From assembly GCA_017415775.1 (NCBI GenBank), contig JAFQFC010000035.1, positions 1 to 35,925 on the forward strand: DNA of 35,925 nt, written 5' to 3'. The notes below the pieces were generated by a model, which saw only the letters and a program-made list of their open reading frames with translations, was not told the DNA's origin and did no database searches. Of this stretch, positions 7,083 to 15,561 are shown piece by piece. Origin of the DNA: Oscillospiraceae bacterium. GTDB taxonomy: Bacteria; Bacillota; Clostridia; Oscillospirales; Oscillospiraceae. A program made the translations under genes and the position numbers. The number at the start of each line of letters is the position of its first letter. The first letter of the stretch is position 1.

Positions 7083-8161
7083 TGCTGTTCCTCCCTGACG
7101 ATGCGCTGCATATCCTCCCACTTGCGCTCCATGTCGTACACCAGCTTCAGCTGGGTGCGGCAGCGGTCCAGATTCTGGCCCTCCCGCTGGGTGGCAAAAT
7201 AGTGGTCGCCGTCAATATAATCGGTGAGGAAGCGCATACCGCACTCCAGCGTAATGGTGCGGGCGCCGTCGCTGAGCATTGCAAGCTCCGTCTCGGTGAG
7301 ACCGGGACAGGAGCGGACGAAGCCCCGGGTAAAGGCCCGGAAACGGTCCAGACTCATGGTGACCTTGCTCAGATCCCGCTCATCCTCGTCGGCGGTGGAA
7401 GCGCCGAAACGGATGGAGTCGCCGAAATCGAAGATGCTCAGGCCGGGCATCACCGTGTCCAGATCGATGACGCACAGGGCCTTATGATTCTCGGCGTCCA
7501 GCAGCACATTGTTCAGCTTGGTATCGTTATGGGTCACACGCTGGGGCAGCTGACCCTCCTCCAGCATGTGCTGGGGGCGGCAGACCGTCTCCTCGTGGGA
7601 CAGGATGAAGTCGATCTCCGGCTGCACCTCCCGAACACGGCCCATGGGGTCCCGGGCGATGGCCTCACGGAAGAGGCGGTAGCGGTCGGGCGTATTGTGG
7701 AAGTTGGGGATGGTGGTGTGGAGCTTCTCCACGGGGAAGTCCTTCAGAGCCTGCTGAAAGCGGCCGAAGGCCACGGCGCTTTCGTAGAAATCCTGGTCGG
7801 ATTCCGGGGCCTGCAGGCAGATGGAGTCCTCCACAAAGCGGTACATGCGCCAGTAGCCGTATTCGTTTTGCGTATAGTAGCTGCCGTCCCGGGTGGGGAT
7901 GAAGGTCAGCGTGCCCTCCTCGCAGCCGTCACGGTGCAGGTAGTCGGTGACCATGCAGATGTTGTCCATCAGCGCATCCACGTCACGGAACACGTGATCG
8001 TTGATCCGCTGCAGGATGTAGCGAGTGCCGGTGCAGTCCGTTACCAGATGGGTGGAGTTGATGTGTCCGCCGCCGTAGGGGATGCAGGATGCGACCTCGC
8101 CGTCCAGCGCAAAGCTGCGCAGGGTATGCAGCAGGGCGTCCTGTTGGATAGAATGGTTCAT
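7079..8161 (-). CDS. nahK: N-acetylhexosamine 1-kinase (NahK type)
   Basis: NahK phosphorylates GlcNAc or GalNAc at the anomeric position to the 1-phosphate. The 360-residue protein belongs to the aminoglycoside phosphotransferase fold: RVTHNDTKLNNVLLD holds the catalytic Asp (D213) and N217, followed by VIDLDTVMPG (231-240) for metal binding and FDFGDSIRFGAST. These motifs match what I recall of Bifidobacterium NahK closely, including the C-terminal ECGMRFL region. The ATG at 8161 overlaps the upstream stop as ATGA and has AGGAGG; a GTG six bases earlier is possible. No lacto-N-biose phosphorylase is visible, so the free sugar is probably its substrate. Confidence 0.88.
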   Translation of the reverse strand: MNHSIQQDALLHTLRSFALDGEVASCIPYGGGHINSTHLVTDCTGTRYILQRINDHVFRDVDALMDNICMVTDYLHRDGCEEGTLTFIPTRDGSYYTQNEYGYWRMYRFVEDSICLQAPESDQDFYESAVAFGRFQQALKDFPVEKLHTTIPNFHNTPDRYRLFREAIARDPMGRVREVQPEIDFILSHEETVCRPQHMLEEGQLPQRVTHNDTKLNNVLLDAENHKALCVIDLDTVMPGLSIFDFGDSIRFGASTADEDERDLSKVTMSLDRFRAFTRGFVRSCPGLTETELAMLSDGARTITLECGMRFLTDYIDGDHYFATQREGQNLDRCRTQLKLVYDMERKWEDMQRIVREEQQ

Positions 8162-9066
8162 GCCCACAGTTCCTCCTTGTAGATGCCCTTTGCCTTCATG
8201 TCGGCAATGGCCTGCTGTACGCTCTGGAGATCCTCACGGTAGGTGACGCCGTACCAGGTCTCCTCGCAGGGGAGGACGGACACGGTGGCGCTGCCGTCGC
8301 TGATCTGCTCATCCACCACGAAGGGCAGGAAATACTCGCACTTCAGGGGGTTGACGGGCAGGCTCTTGTCCAGAAAAGCGGGGAAGCGGGCCCAGAGCTG
8401 GTCGATAAAGGAGCGGGTGAAGCCCCACAGGTTCATGGACACGATGCTCTCGCCGCTGATGTCCACAAAAGTCTCGCCGTCCTCGGTATAGACGGCGTCG
8501 CTGCCCTTTTTGAAGATTTTGGTGCGCTCGTTGATGGCGGTCAGCTTGCCGTTTTCCACCTGGCACACGCCGCGGGCCACGCTGCCGTGTTCGGTGACGG
8601 TGTTGCGCAGGCGGTAGCCCACCATGGCGTAGGCGCTCTCATCGGTATTGGCGGTGAGGAAGTCGTACACGGTGGAGAAGGCAGTGGGGCCGTAGAAGTC
8701 GTCGGCGTTGATGACGGCAAAGGGGCCGTCGATGAAGCCGCGGCAGCAGGCGATGGCGTGGCCGGTACCCCAGGGCTTCATGCGGCCCTCGGGAACGGTA
8801 TAGCCCTCCGGCAGCACGTCCAGCGTCTGGTGGACATACAGCACTTCAAAAAACTTCTCGACACGGCTGCCGATGGCCTGGCGGAAATCTGCCTCCATCT
8901 CCGGCTTGATGATGAAGGCGACCCGGCGGAAGCCGGCACGCCATGCGTCGAAAAGGGAAAAGTCGATGATGATATGGCCCTGGGGATCCACGGGAGTGAT
9001 CTGCTTGGGGCCGCCGAAACGGCTGCCCATACCGGCAGCCATGATGACAAGGGTAGGCTGGTTCAT
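8158..9066 (-). CDS. sugar-1-phosphate nucleotidyltransferase
   Basis: The 302-residue protein starts with a nucleotidyltransferase signature, AAGMGSRFGGPKQ (about 10-22), followed by a Rossmann-like core with WGTGHA (about 105-110) and VINADDFYG (about 123-131), whose Asp pair should bind metal and nucleotide. It should join a sugar-1-phosphate to a nucleotide, releasing pyrophosphate. As first gene of the operon, overlapping nahK, it may turn N-acetylhexosamine-1-phosphate into UDP-HexNAc, in place of the GalT-type enzyme of the bifidobacterial cluster. The substrate is inferred. The ATG at 9066 has GGAGG six bases upstream. Confidence 0.88.
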   Translation of the reverse strand: MNQPTLVIMAAGMGSRFGGPKQITPVDPQGHIIIDFSLFDAWRAGFRRVAFIIKPEMEADFRQAIGSRVEKFFEVLYVHQTLDVLPEGYTVPEGRMKPWGTGHAIACCRGFIDGPFAVINADDFYGPTAFSTVYDFLTANTDESAYAMVGYRLRNTVTEHGSVARGVCQVENGKLTAINERTKIFKKGSDAVYTEDGETFVDISGESIVSMNLWGFTRSFIDQLWARFPAFLDKSLPVNPLKCEYFLPFVVDEQISDGSATVSVLPCEETWYGVTYREDLQSVQQAIADMKAKGIYKEELWA

Positions 9067-9130
9067 AGAGACCTCCAACATGCGCTGCCGCCGATGACGG
9101 CAAAAACGCAGCGCAAAATTTTACCCATAC

Positions 9131-9159
9131 ATTATAATATGAATGCGGCAGAAATGCAA
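9131..9159 (-). promoter_or_regulatory. sigma-A promoter of the amino-sugar operon
   Basis: On the minus strand TTGCAT (9154-9159) and a perfect TATAAT (9131-9136) are 17 bases apart, leaving a leader of about 60 bases before the nucleotidyltransferase. It is back to back with the TauE gene's promoter. Confidence 0.72.
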
Positions 9160-9178
9160 TGCACAATCGCTTTTTCCC

Positions 9179-9207
9179 TTGCCTTTCCGGGAAAAACAAC
9201 ATATAAT
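9179..9207 (+). promoter_or_regulatory. sigma-A promoter of the TauE-family gene
   Basis: TTGCCT (9179-9184) and a perfect TATAAT (9202-9207) are 17 bases apart, with the GTG start 40 bases downstream. Confidence 0.72.
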
Positions 9208-9246
9208 GACAAGCGGATAGAAAAACAAGCGATAGGAGAAATCTCT

Positions 9247-10032
9247 GTGACAAGTATTATTTTTGTTCTGGTGGCCTTTCTGGCCTCGGTGATCGGCTGC
9301 ATCTGCGGTATCGGCGGCGGCGTGATCATCAAACCGGTGCTGGATGCCTTCGGGCTCTATTCCGTCAGCACCATCAGCTTTATGTCCGGCTGCATCGTGC
9401 TGGCCATGACCACCTACTCGGTGGTGAAGGCGACTTTGGCCAAGGAGTCGGTGATCGAGAAGGGTGTGAGCACGTATCTCGGCATCGGCGCAGCGGTGGG
9501 CGGCCTGTTGGGCAAGCAGCTCTTCGACAGCGTGAAGGCAATGTTTGAAAATGCCGACACGGTGGGCGCCGTGCAGGCGGCGGCGTTGTTCCTCGTGACG
9601 CTGGGTACCATGCTCTACACCATCAACAAAAGCCGCATCCGCACCATCAGCGTCACCAATCCCCTGGCCTGCGTGCTGATTGGCCTTTCCCTGGGCGTCA
9701 TGTCCTCCTTCCTGGGCATCGGCGGCGGCCCCATCAATCTGGTGGTGCTGTACTTCTTCTTCTCCATGGAGACCAAGGTGGCGGCCCAGAACTCCCTGTA
9801 CATCATCCTCTTCTCCCAGCTGGCCAGCTTCCTCTTTACGGTGATCGGGGGCAAGGTGCCGGAGTTCCCGGTGCTGCTGTTTGCGGCCATGGTGTGCTGC
9901 GGTATCCTGGGCGGCGTGGTGGGCCGCAAGATCAACAAGAAGATCGACAGCGACACCGTCGGCAAGCTGTTCATCGGCCTGATGGCCGTCATCATGGCCA
10001 TCTGCTGCTACAACTTCTTCCGCTACTGCTAA
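9247..10032 (+). CDS. TauE/SafE-family sulfite/anion exporter
   Basis: This 261-residue membrane protein has about eight hydrophobic helices and the two repeated GIGGG motifs of the TauE/SafE family (CGIGGGVI about 20-27 and LGIGGGPIN about 157-165). Some members export sulfite, sulfoacetate or other organosulfur anions; others are uncharacterised. The start is a GTG at 9247 with AGGAGA seven bases before it; the longer frame upstream runs through the promoter. It converges on a sulfatase and sulfonate-type ABC transporter operon, which supports a role in removing sulfate or sulfite released inside the cell. The exact substrate is inference. Confidence 0.88.
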   Translation: MTSIIFVLVAFLASVIGCICGIGGGVIIKPVLDAFGLYSVSTISFMSGCIVLAMTTYSVVKATLAKESVIEKGVSTYLGIGAAVGGLLGKQLFDSVKAMFENADTVGAVQAAALFLVTLGTMLYTINKSRIRTISVTNPLACVLIGLSLGVMSSFLGIGGGPINLVVLYFFFSMETKVAAQNSLYIILFSQLASFLFTVIGGKVPEFPVLLFAAMVCCGILGGVVGRKINKKIDSDTVGKLFIGLMAVIMAICCYNFFRYC

Positions 10033-10042
10033 AAAGTGCATA

Positions 10043-10078
10043 AAAAAAGTACCCGCAGATCTCTGCGGGTACTTTTTT
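10043..10078. terminator. bidirectional terminator between TauE gene and ABC transporter operon
   Basis: The stem (10049-10058 with 10063-10072) extends through A-rich and T-rich flanks on both sides. It can stop the TauE transcript (plus) and the sulfatase-transporter operon (minus). Confidence 0.93.
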
Positions 10079-10090
10079 GTTGATGTACGA

Positions 10091-11092
10091 TTACTTGGCG
10101 GCGTCGATCATGTTCTGCAGCATGACATAGTTGGCAACGGGCACAGCCTCGGTGACAGCACCGGCGGCCAGGAAGCCATCCTGCTGGGTCTTGTAGTAAG
10201 CCTCGACAGTACCGTCAGCGGCACCGGCAGCAACTTCCTTACCGGTCAGCCAGTCGGCATCGCCGCGCTGAGCGAACACGCCTTCCTTGTCGGTCTTGGT
10301 CTGGTTGGCGACGTAGCCGGCGACTTCCTCATAGTTGCCATCGGCAGCGTAGTCCATAGCCTTGTACAGAGCCTTGGTGAAAGCCAGGACCTTGTCGGCG
10401 TTCTCGCCGGCATACTTGTCCAGAACGATCCAGGAAGCCAGGGAGACGCTGGTGTCGGCGAACATAACGTTGTCAGCCAGCTTGGTGCAGCCGGTCCACT
10501 CGTCCATGATCTTCAGGCTGTTGGGGGACCAGCAAGCCACAGCGTCCAGAGAGCCGGACAGAGCAGCGGTGGTCAGACCGGAAGCATCCATATCCATGGC
10601 GGTGATGTCGGCCATGGTCAGGCCGGCCTTGGCCAGAGCGTTCTTCAGGATGTCCTCGCTGGAGGTACCGCCGGAGTAACCAACGGTCTTGCCCTTCAGG
10701 TCTTCCAGAGTCTTGACGTTGGGACCGCCGATGACAGCGTCACCGTTGGAGATGTGGGACAGAGCGAAGATCTTGGCCTTGCCCTGGATGCACAGCTTGT
10801 GAGCGCCGTGGCCAATGTAGCCCATATCGATGGTGCCGGATTCCATGGCGTTGATGATGGTGGGGCCATCAGCAAACTCCCACAGAGTGACTTCGATGCC
10901 GGCTTCCTCGAAATAGCCCTTCTCCATGGCAGTGGTCACGGACCACAGGGAGCCATAGTTGGGCATGTAGCCGATGTTCAGCTTGATGGTCTCCTTCTCG
11001 TCGCCGCCATTGTCGACGGGAGCCTTCTCGCCGCAAGCGGCCAGGGACAGGATCATGACCACGGCCATGATCAGTGCGATGATTCTTTTCAT
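10091..11092 (-). CDS. ABC transporter substrate-binding lipoprotein, NitT/TauT (SsuA-like) type
   Basis: The 333-residue protein begins with a lipoprotein signal peptide ending LAAC (C20), so it should be anchored outside the membrane. The body is of the SsuA/TauA/NMT1 class: LNIGYMPNYG at the start of the first lobe, EKGYFEEAGIEV, GTIDMGYIGHGAH, and GKTVGYSGGTSSED. These proteins bind sulfonates, sulfate esters, nitrate or pyrimidine precursors. The ATG at 11092 has AGGAGG upstream. It is the last gene of the operon, 58 bases after the ATPase. With a sulfatase in the operon, a sulfate ester is the likeliest ligand, but this is inferred. Confidence 0.9.
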   Translation of the reverse strand: MKRIIALIMAVVMILSLAACGEKAPVDNGGDEKETIKLNIGYMPNYGSLWSVTTAMEKGYFEEAGIEVTLWEFADGPTIINAMESGTIDMGYIGHGAHKLCIQGKAKIFALSHISNGDAVIGGPNVKTLEDLKGKTVGYSGGTSSEDILKNALAKAGLTMADITAMDMDASGLTTAALSGSLDAVACWSPNSLKIMDEWTGCTKLADNVMFADTSVSLASWIVLDKYAGENADKVLAFTKALYKAMDYAADGNYEEVAGYVANQTKTDKEGVFAQRGDADWLTGKEVAAGAADGTVEAYYKTQQDGFLAAGAVTEAVPVANYVMLQNMIDAAK

Positions 11093-11150
11093 GTTATTCC
11101 TCCTTGATATATCCATTGGGCTTTTGCCCATTATGGTCTGATAAAAATGA

Positions 11151-11933
11151 TTACTTACGGACTTCCAGGTACTCCTGGTAGACCTCGCCCCAGATCTGAG
11201 CCTTCAGATCCAGGAATTCCTTGGTCATCTTCAGATCCTGGGTGCGGGGATAGGGCAGGTTGATGTCGATGATGGTCTTGATGCGGCCGGGACGGGCGCT
11301 CATGACGATGACCTTGGTGCCCAGAATGATGGCCTCTTCCACGTCGTGGGTGATGAAGAAGCAGGTCTTCTTCTCTTCCTGCCAGGTCTGGATCAGCTCA
11401 GCCTGCAGCTGGGTACGGGTCTGGGCATCCAGAGCGCCGAAAGGCTCATCCATCAGCAGCACTTCGGGCTGCACGGCATAGGCACGGGCGATGGCCACAC
11501 GCTGCTTCATACCGCCGGACAGCTCCTTGGGATAGGCGTCCACGAAATCTTCCAGCTGCACCATCTTGATGTACTTCATGGCGATCTCTTCGGCCTCGGC
11601 CTCGGGCATACCCTTGAGCTTCAGACCGAACATGACGTTCTTCTTCACCGTCAGCCAGGGGAACAGGGCGTACTGCTGGAACACCACGCCGCGCTCGGTA
11701 CCGGTGCCTTCCACCTTCTTGCCGTCCACATACACGGCACCGCTGGTGGGCTCCAGCAGGCCGGCGATGATGTTCAGCAGGGTGGACTTACCGCAGCCGG
11801 AGGGGCCGACGACGCAGATGAACTCGTTTTCATAGATATCCAGATCCACACCGTTCAGGGCGATCATTTTGCCCTGGCGGCCGTCGTAGATCTTTTCCAC
11901 ATGGTCGATTTTGACCTTCACATTTCTTTCCAT
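11151..11933 (-). CDS. ABC transporter ATP-binding protein, NitT/TauT (SsuB-like) type
   Basis: The 260-residue protein is a complete ABC ATPase: Walker A GPSGCGKST (43-51), Q-loop at about Q86, signature LSGGMKQR (138-145), Walker B VLLMDEP (158-164) and the His switch FITHDVEEA. The order and composition match SsuB/TauB/NrtD ATPases, which power uptake of sulfonates, sulfate esters and related anions. It sits 17 bases after the permease and has GGAGGG before its ATG. It should act at the inner face of the membrane with the products of the adjacent permease and binding-protein genes. Confidence 0.93.
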   Translation of the reverse strand: MERNVKVKIDHVEKIYDGRQGKMIALNGVDLDIYENEFICVVGPSGCGKSTLLNIIAGLLEPTSGAVYVDGKKVEGTGTERGVVFQQYALFPWLTVKKNVMFGLKLKGMPEAEAEEIAMKYIKMVQLEDFVDAYPKELSGGMKQRVAIARAYAVQPEVLLMDEPFGALDAQTRTQLQAELIQTWQEEKKTCFFITHDVEEAIILGTKVIVMSARPGRIKTIIDINLPYPRTQDLKMTKEFLDLKAQIWGEVYQEYLEVRK

Positions 11934-11950
11934 ATGTACTTACCCTCCGC

Positions 11951-12736
11951 TTACACTTCTCTGGTTTCCTGCCAGCCGGTCAGCTTCTTTTCCAGGAACT
12001 TGATGATCTTCTCAATGGTGATGCCGATGATGCCGATCAGGATGATGTACAGGAGCATGGGCTCCACTTCGTAGCTGTTGTTGAAAGAACGGATACGCAT
12101 GCCCAGGCCTGCGAAAGCGCCGGTGGACTCAGCGGCGATCAGGGTGGTCAGAGCCACGGAAGAGCCCAGACGCACAGCAGTCAGGATGAAGGGGGTGGTG
12201 GCGGGGAAGATGACCTTGATGAAGAGATCACTGTCCTTGGCGCCCAGCACACGGGCGGCCTTGATGAGGGTCTCATCCACGTTGCGCACGCCCTGATAGA
12301 TGGTGATGGTCATGGTCAGGAAGGTGGCGATCCAGATCACGATGACCTGAGGGACACGGCCCACGCCCACGGCGATAACCACCAGAGGCACGTAGGCCAG
12401 AGGGGGAATGTTGCGGATGAACTGGATCCAGGGCTCCAGAATGTAGCGCACGGGGCGGTACCAGGCCATCAGGAAGGCCACGGGAACGCTGGAGAGGAAA
12501 CCGAAGAGGAAGCCCAGCAGCACGGAGATCATACTGCTCTTGATGTCGGCCCACAGGATCTCACGCTCGGTGACGGTCTTGAAAGCCACAACCATCTTGT
12601 CGATGAAGGGGAAGACGCGGGCAGTTCTCTCGTTGACGCTCAGGAAGTACCACAGCAGGATGGCCGTGGCAAGGCTGATGCACAGCCAGCCCCAATTGGG
12701 GATCTTGTCAATGAAACTCTTTTTCTTGTTCAGCAT
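11951..12736 (-). CDS. ABC transporter permease, NitT/TauT (SsuC-like) type
   Basis: The 261-residue protein has about six membrane helices and the BPD_transp_1 loop AARVLGAKDSDLFIKVIFP (about 159-177), which docks the ATPase. Sequences such as IQFIRNIPPLAYVPL and ESTGAFAGLG are typical of SsuC/TauC permeases. It follows the sulfatase by 19 bases and precedes the ATPase by 17, so all four genes should be one transcript. It forms the membrane channel of the importer. Confidence 0.93.
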   Translation of the reverse strand: MLNKKKSFIDKIPNWGWLCISLATAILLWYFLSVNERTARVFPFIDKMVVAFKTVTEREILWADIKSSMISVLLGFLFGFLSSVPVAFLMAWYRPVRYILEPWIQFIRNIPPLAYVPLVVIAVGVGRVPQVIVIWIATFLTMTITIYQGVRNVDETLIKAARVLGAKDSDLFIKVIFPATTPFILTAVRLGSSVALTTLIAAESTGAFAGLGMRIRSFNNSYEVEPMLLYIILIGIIGITIEKIIKFLEKKLTGWQETREV

Positions 12737-12755
12737 AATCTATCTCCGCCTTTTT

Positions 12756-14207
12756 TTAATAGAATTCCTTGATACGGTGGAACCAGGTGCTTGCCGGGTC
12801 GCCCAGCTCCTTCAGATACCGGGACAGAATGTCCATGTACTTTTTCTTTACATCGGCATAGGCCGGATCATAGCACACGTTCTTCAACTGATAGGGATCC
12901 TTCTTCAGGTCGTACAGCTCGCCGCGCTCGCTCTCGTTGAAGGTGAGCTGATAGTCCAGGTCACGGACCATGCGCTGGCGGTGGGTGTAGAAGTGGTTGT
13001 GGTACTCACAGAACACCTCGGTACGGCCGTTGCTCTCCTGCTCGCCCATCATCAGGGGCAGGACGCTTTCACCGTCCACAGCCTTGGGAGGCTGGACGCC
13101 GGCGATGTCCAGAATGGTGGGCATCATCTCGTGCAGGTACACGAAGCTGTCGTTATCCTTGGTGCCGGCGCCCTTGACCACCATGGGGATATGGTAGATC
13201 TCGTCAAAGGTGAAAGCACCCTTTTCGATGAGCTTGTGAGCGCCCAGGCAGTCGCCGTGGTCGGCGGAGTAGATGATGATGGTGTCCTCGTACAGACCCT
13301 CGGCCTTCAGCTTATCCACGATCATACCCACCATGTCGTCGATCATGGTGCAGTGGCCGTAGTAGCGGGCGGCGATCTCCTGGAAGCCCTTCCAGCCGTA
13401 GTTGCCCAGACCCCACATCTTCTCGCTGAGGTAATAGCCGTAAGGCTTATCCAGCAGGTCGTCGCAGTAGCTGGGATGCTCGGGGATGTCGTCGGGGTTG
13501 TACATGGAGTAGTAGGGCTCGGGGACGATGCTGGGGGAATGGGGGCCCCAGAAGTTGGCCCAGATGAAGAAGGGCTTATCCTCTTCCTTGGCCTGGTCGA
13601 TGAGGCGGTTGGTCTCGTGGGCCACGAAATATTCGATGGTGCTCTCCACGGGGCCTTCATGCTTGCAGAACATCTCCTGGATCTGCAGGGCGGGGTTGTC
13701 GCCCAGGAAGCCGTGGGACACGTCCACGCCTTCAAAGCCCTGCTCCTTGAGGTAGAGCTCATAGTAGTTGGGCTCGTTGTCCGGCGGCTGGTTGAAGATC
13801 AGGCTGGGGAATACCTGGCTGCCGGGGAAACCGTAGCCCATGAAGGGCTTGCCCTCGTCGAAACCGCATTCCTCGGGAGCCTTGTCGGGGGTCACGTGCC
13901 ACTTGCCTGCGTAGCCGCAGTAGTAGCCGGCCTCGTGCATGCACTCACCCAGCAGAGGGATGTCCTCATGGATGCAGGTGAAGTTGTCCACCACGCCGTG
14001 CTTGTGGGGATACAGACCCGTCATCACGCTGGCCCGGGCAGGGGCACAGATGGCGGAGGGGGTGTAGGCGTTGGTGAACTTCATGCCCTCAGCGGCCAGC
14101 TGGTCAATGTGGGGCGTCTTGCAGATGGAGTTGAGACCATAGGCGCTGATGGTATCCATGCGCTGCTGATCGGCCAGGATCAGAAGCACATTTTTACGCT
14201 TTGCCAT
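12756..14207 (-). CDS. cysteine-type sulfatase, cytoplasmic
   Basis: The 483-residue enzyme belongs to the formylglycine-dependent S1 sulfatases, which hydrolyse sulfate esters. It has the maturation motif CAPAR (C54, P56, R58), the N-terminal metal site LADQQR (D13), and SADHGDCLGAHKL near residue 310. C54 would be oxidised to formylglycine by the maturase encoded next door. There is no signal peptide, so desulfation should occur in the cytoplasm, after import. DQ instead of DD at the metal site is also seen in choline-sulfatase-like groups. The ATG at 14207 has GGAAAGGA at a suitable distance; an ATG at 14216 is too close to it. The substrate is unknown. Confidence 0.93.
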   Translation of the reverse strand: MAKRKNVLLILADQQRMDTISAYGLNSICKTPHIDQLAAEGMKFTNAYTPSAICAPARASVMTGLYPHKHGVVDNFTCIHEDIPLLGECMHEAGYYCGYAGKWHVTPDKAPEECGFDEGKPFMGYGFPGSQVFPSLIFNQPPDNEPNYYELYLKEQGFEGVDVSHGFLGDNPALQIQEMFCKHEGPVESTIEYFVAHETNRLIDQAKEEDKPFFIWANFWGPHSPSIVPEPYYSMYNPDDIPEHPSYCDDLLDKPYGYYLSEKMWGLGNYGWKGFQEIAARYYGHCTMIDDMVGMIVDKLKAEGLYEDTIIIYSADHGDCLGAHKLIEKGAFTFDEIYHIPMVVKGAGTKDNDSFVYLHEMMPTILDIAGVQPPKAVDGESVLPLMMGEQESNGRTEVFCEYHNHFYTHRQRMVRDLDYQLTFNESERGELYDLKKDPYQLKNVCYDPAYADVKKKYMDILSRYLKELGDPASTWFHRIKEFY

Positions 14208-14233
14208 GTCGTTCATTCCTTTCCGGCCTTACT

Positions 14234-14245
14234 GGAAACGTTTCC
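14234..14245. promoter_or_regulatory. 12-bp palindrome, LacI-family-type operator candidate
   Basis: GGAAACGTTTCC is a perfect palindrome with a central CG, as in LacI/CcpA-family operators. It lies downstream of the sulfatase operon's -10, within the leader, where a bound repressor would block transcription. It departs from the CcpA cre consensus at several positions, so a local LacI-type regulator is as likely. No such regulator is encoded in the window. Confidence 0.5.
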
Positions 14246-14271
14246 GTAAAGCGCATAAAATTACTAATACT

Positions 14272-14300
14272 AAGATAGCACAAATTGTAAGATATGTCAA
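14272..14300 (-). promoter_or_regulatory. sigma-A promoter of the sulfatase-ABC transporter operon
   Basis: On the minus strand a perfect TTGACA (14295-14300) and TATCTT (14272-14277) are 17 bases apart, in an AT-rich divergent region. Confidence 0.75.
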
Positions 14301-14328
14301 TGGAAGAAGGGACGTGACAGAAATGTCC

Positions 14329-14357
14329 TTGCTTTTTGTGGGGGAATCGGTTAAAAT
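14329..14357 (+). promoter_or_regulatory. sigma-A promoter of the maturase-ROK-nagA operon
   Basis: TTGCTT (14329-14334) and TAAAAT (14352-14357) are 17 bases apart. The -35 lies about 30 bases from that of the divergent sulfatase promoter, so one regulator could act on both. Confidence 0.62.
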
Positions 14358-14405
14358 GATAGAAGAAGAATTATGCACTGCCATGGGCAGGGAAGGAGGG
14401 GTCTC

Positions 14406-15527
14406 ATGCCGCCGCTGAGCCTGCTGATCAAGCCGGCGTCCGGAAGCTGCAATATGCGCTGCCGGTACTGCTTTTATGTGGATGAGACCCAGAACCGGGA
14501 GGTGGCGCTGCGGGGCCGCATGACGGAGGAAACCATGCGCACCATGGTGGACAAGGCTCTGGACTATGCCGAGGGAGGCTGCACCTTCTCCTTTCAGGGC
14601 GGCGAGCCTACCCTGGCGGGACTGGACTATTTCCGGAAGCTCTCCGACTATGCCGAAAACCACCCCAAGGCCCGTGGGCTGCAGATCGGTTACACCATCC
14701 AGACCAACGGCTACGCCCTGGACGAGGACTGGTGCCGCTGGCTCCACGAGCACAAGGTGCTGGTGGGCATTTCTCTGGACGGTCCCAGGGAGATCCACGA
14801 CCGCTATCGGCTGGACGCCGAGGGGAAGGGGACCTTCCGGCGGGTGATGGCGTCCATCGCCCTGCTGAAAAAGCATCAGGTGGATTTCAATGTGCTGACG
14901 GTGGTGTCTGCTGCCAACGCACGGCGGGCCGGGCAGGTGTACAACTTCTTTAAAAAAGAGGACCTGGGCTACCAGCAGTACATCGAGTGTCTTGACCCCA
15001 TCGGTGAAACGCCGGGCGGGAACGAATACTCCCTGACGCCGGAGCGGTACGAGGTCTTTCTCAAGACCATGTTCGACGAATGGTACCGGGATGTCAGCGC
15101 CGGGCGGTACGTCTACAACCGCTACTTCGAAAATCTGCTGATGATCCTGACGGGCCAGCAGCCGGAGAGCTGCAGCCTGCGGGGCGTGTGCCAGGCCCAG
15201 TGGGTCATTGAGGCCGACGGCAGCGTGTATCCCTGCGACTTCTACGCATTGGATCGCTGGAAGCTGGGAGACGTCCATCACAACACCTTTGCCGAAATGG
15301 AAACGGTGCGGCGGGAGAGTGGCTTTATCGCCCAGTCGGCCCGCCTGAGCGAGGAGTGCCGCAGCTGCCGCTGGCTGATGCTGTGCCGCAACGGCTGCCG
15401 CCGCAACCGCACCGACGACACAGGACGCAACTGCTTCTGTGACGCCTACCGTGGCTTTCTGGAGTATGCCTACCCACGCCTGCAGGAATTGGCTCAGGCC
15501 ATCCTGCGCCGGGCGGGGAAACGATAA
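14406..15527 (+). CDS. anaerobic sulfatase-maturating enzyme (radical SAM, SPASM)
   Basis: The 373-residue enzyme should convert the sulfatase active-site Cys to formylglycine without oxygen. It has the radical SAM motif CNMRCRYCF (C15, C19, C22), GGEP (65-68), and a SPASM domain with cysteines at 256, 262, 277, 318, 321, 327, 331, 343 and 345 for two auxiliary 4Fe-4S clusters. YPCDFY supplies the Asp (D278) that is the catalytic base in studied anSMEs. The ATG at 14406 follows AAGGAGGGG; a longer frame exists but has no ribosome site. It is divergent from the sulfatase and first in an operon with the ROK protein and nagA. Length and motifs are complete. Confidence 0.95.
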   Translation: MPPLSLLIKPASGSCNMRCRYCFYVDETQNREVALRGRMTEETMRTMVDKALDYAEGGCTFSFQGGEPTLAGLDYFRKLSDYAENHPKARGLQIGYTIQTNGYALDEDWCRWLHEHKVLVGISLDGPREIHDRYRLDAEGKGTFRRVMASIALLKKHQVDFNVLTVVSAANARRAGQVYNFFKKEDLGYQQYIECLDPIGETPGGNEYSLTPERYEVFLKTMFDEWYRDVSAGRYVYNRYFENLLMILTGQQPESCSLRGVCQAQWVIEADGSVYPCDFYALDRWKLGDVHHNTFAEMETVRRESGFIAQSARLSEECRSCRWLMLCRNGCRRNRTDDTGRNCFCDAYRGFLEYAYPRLQELAQAILRRAGKR

Positions 15528-15561
15528 CAACAATTATTTTTAATGATACAGGAGGACAACA

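Noticed and set aside
5346..7202. A 618-codon plus-strand frame opposite nagB and galE
   Set aside because: It spans two firmly identified genes on the other strand and has Gly/Ala/Val/His-rich shadow composition.
8587..9246. A 220-residue N-terminal extension of the TauE-family protein
   Set aside because: It would run through the promoter and antisense to the nucleotidyltransferase; the GTG at 9247 has a ribosome site and gives the normal family length.
14234..14245. CcpA cre site
   Set aside because: The palindrome has the CG centre but misses several consensus positions of cre, so only a general LacI-family operator is proposed.
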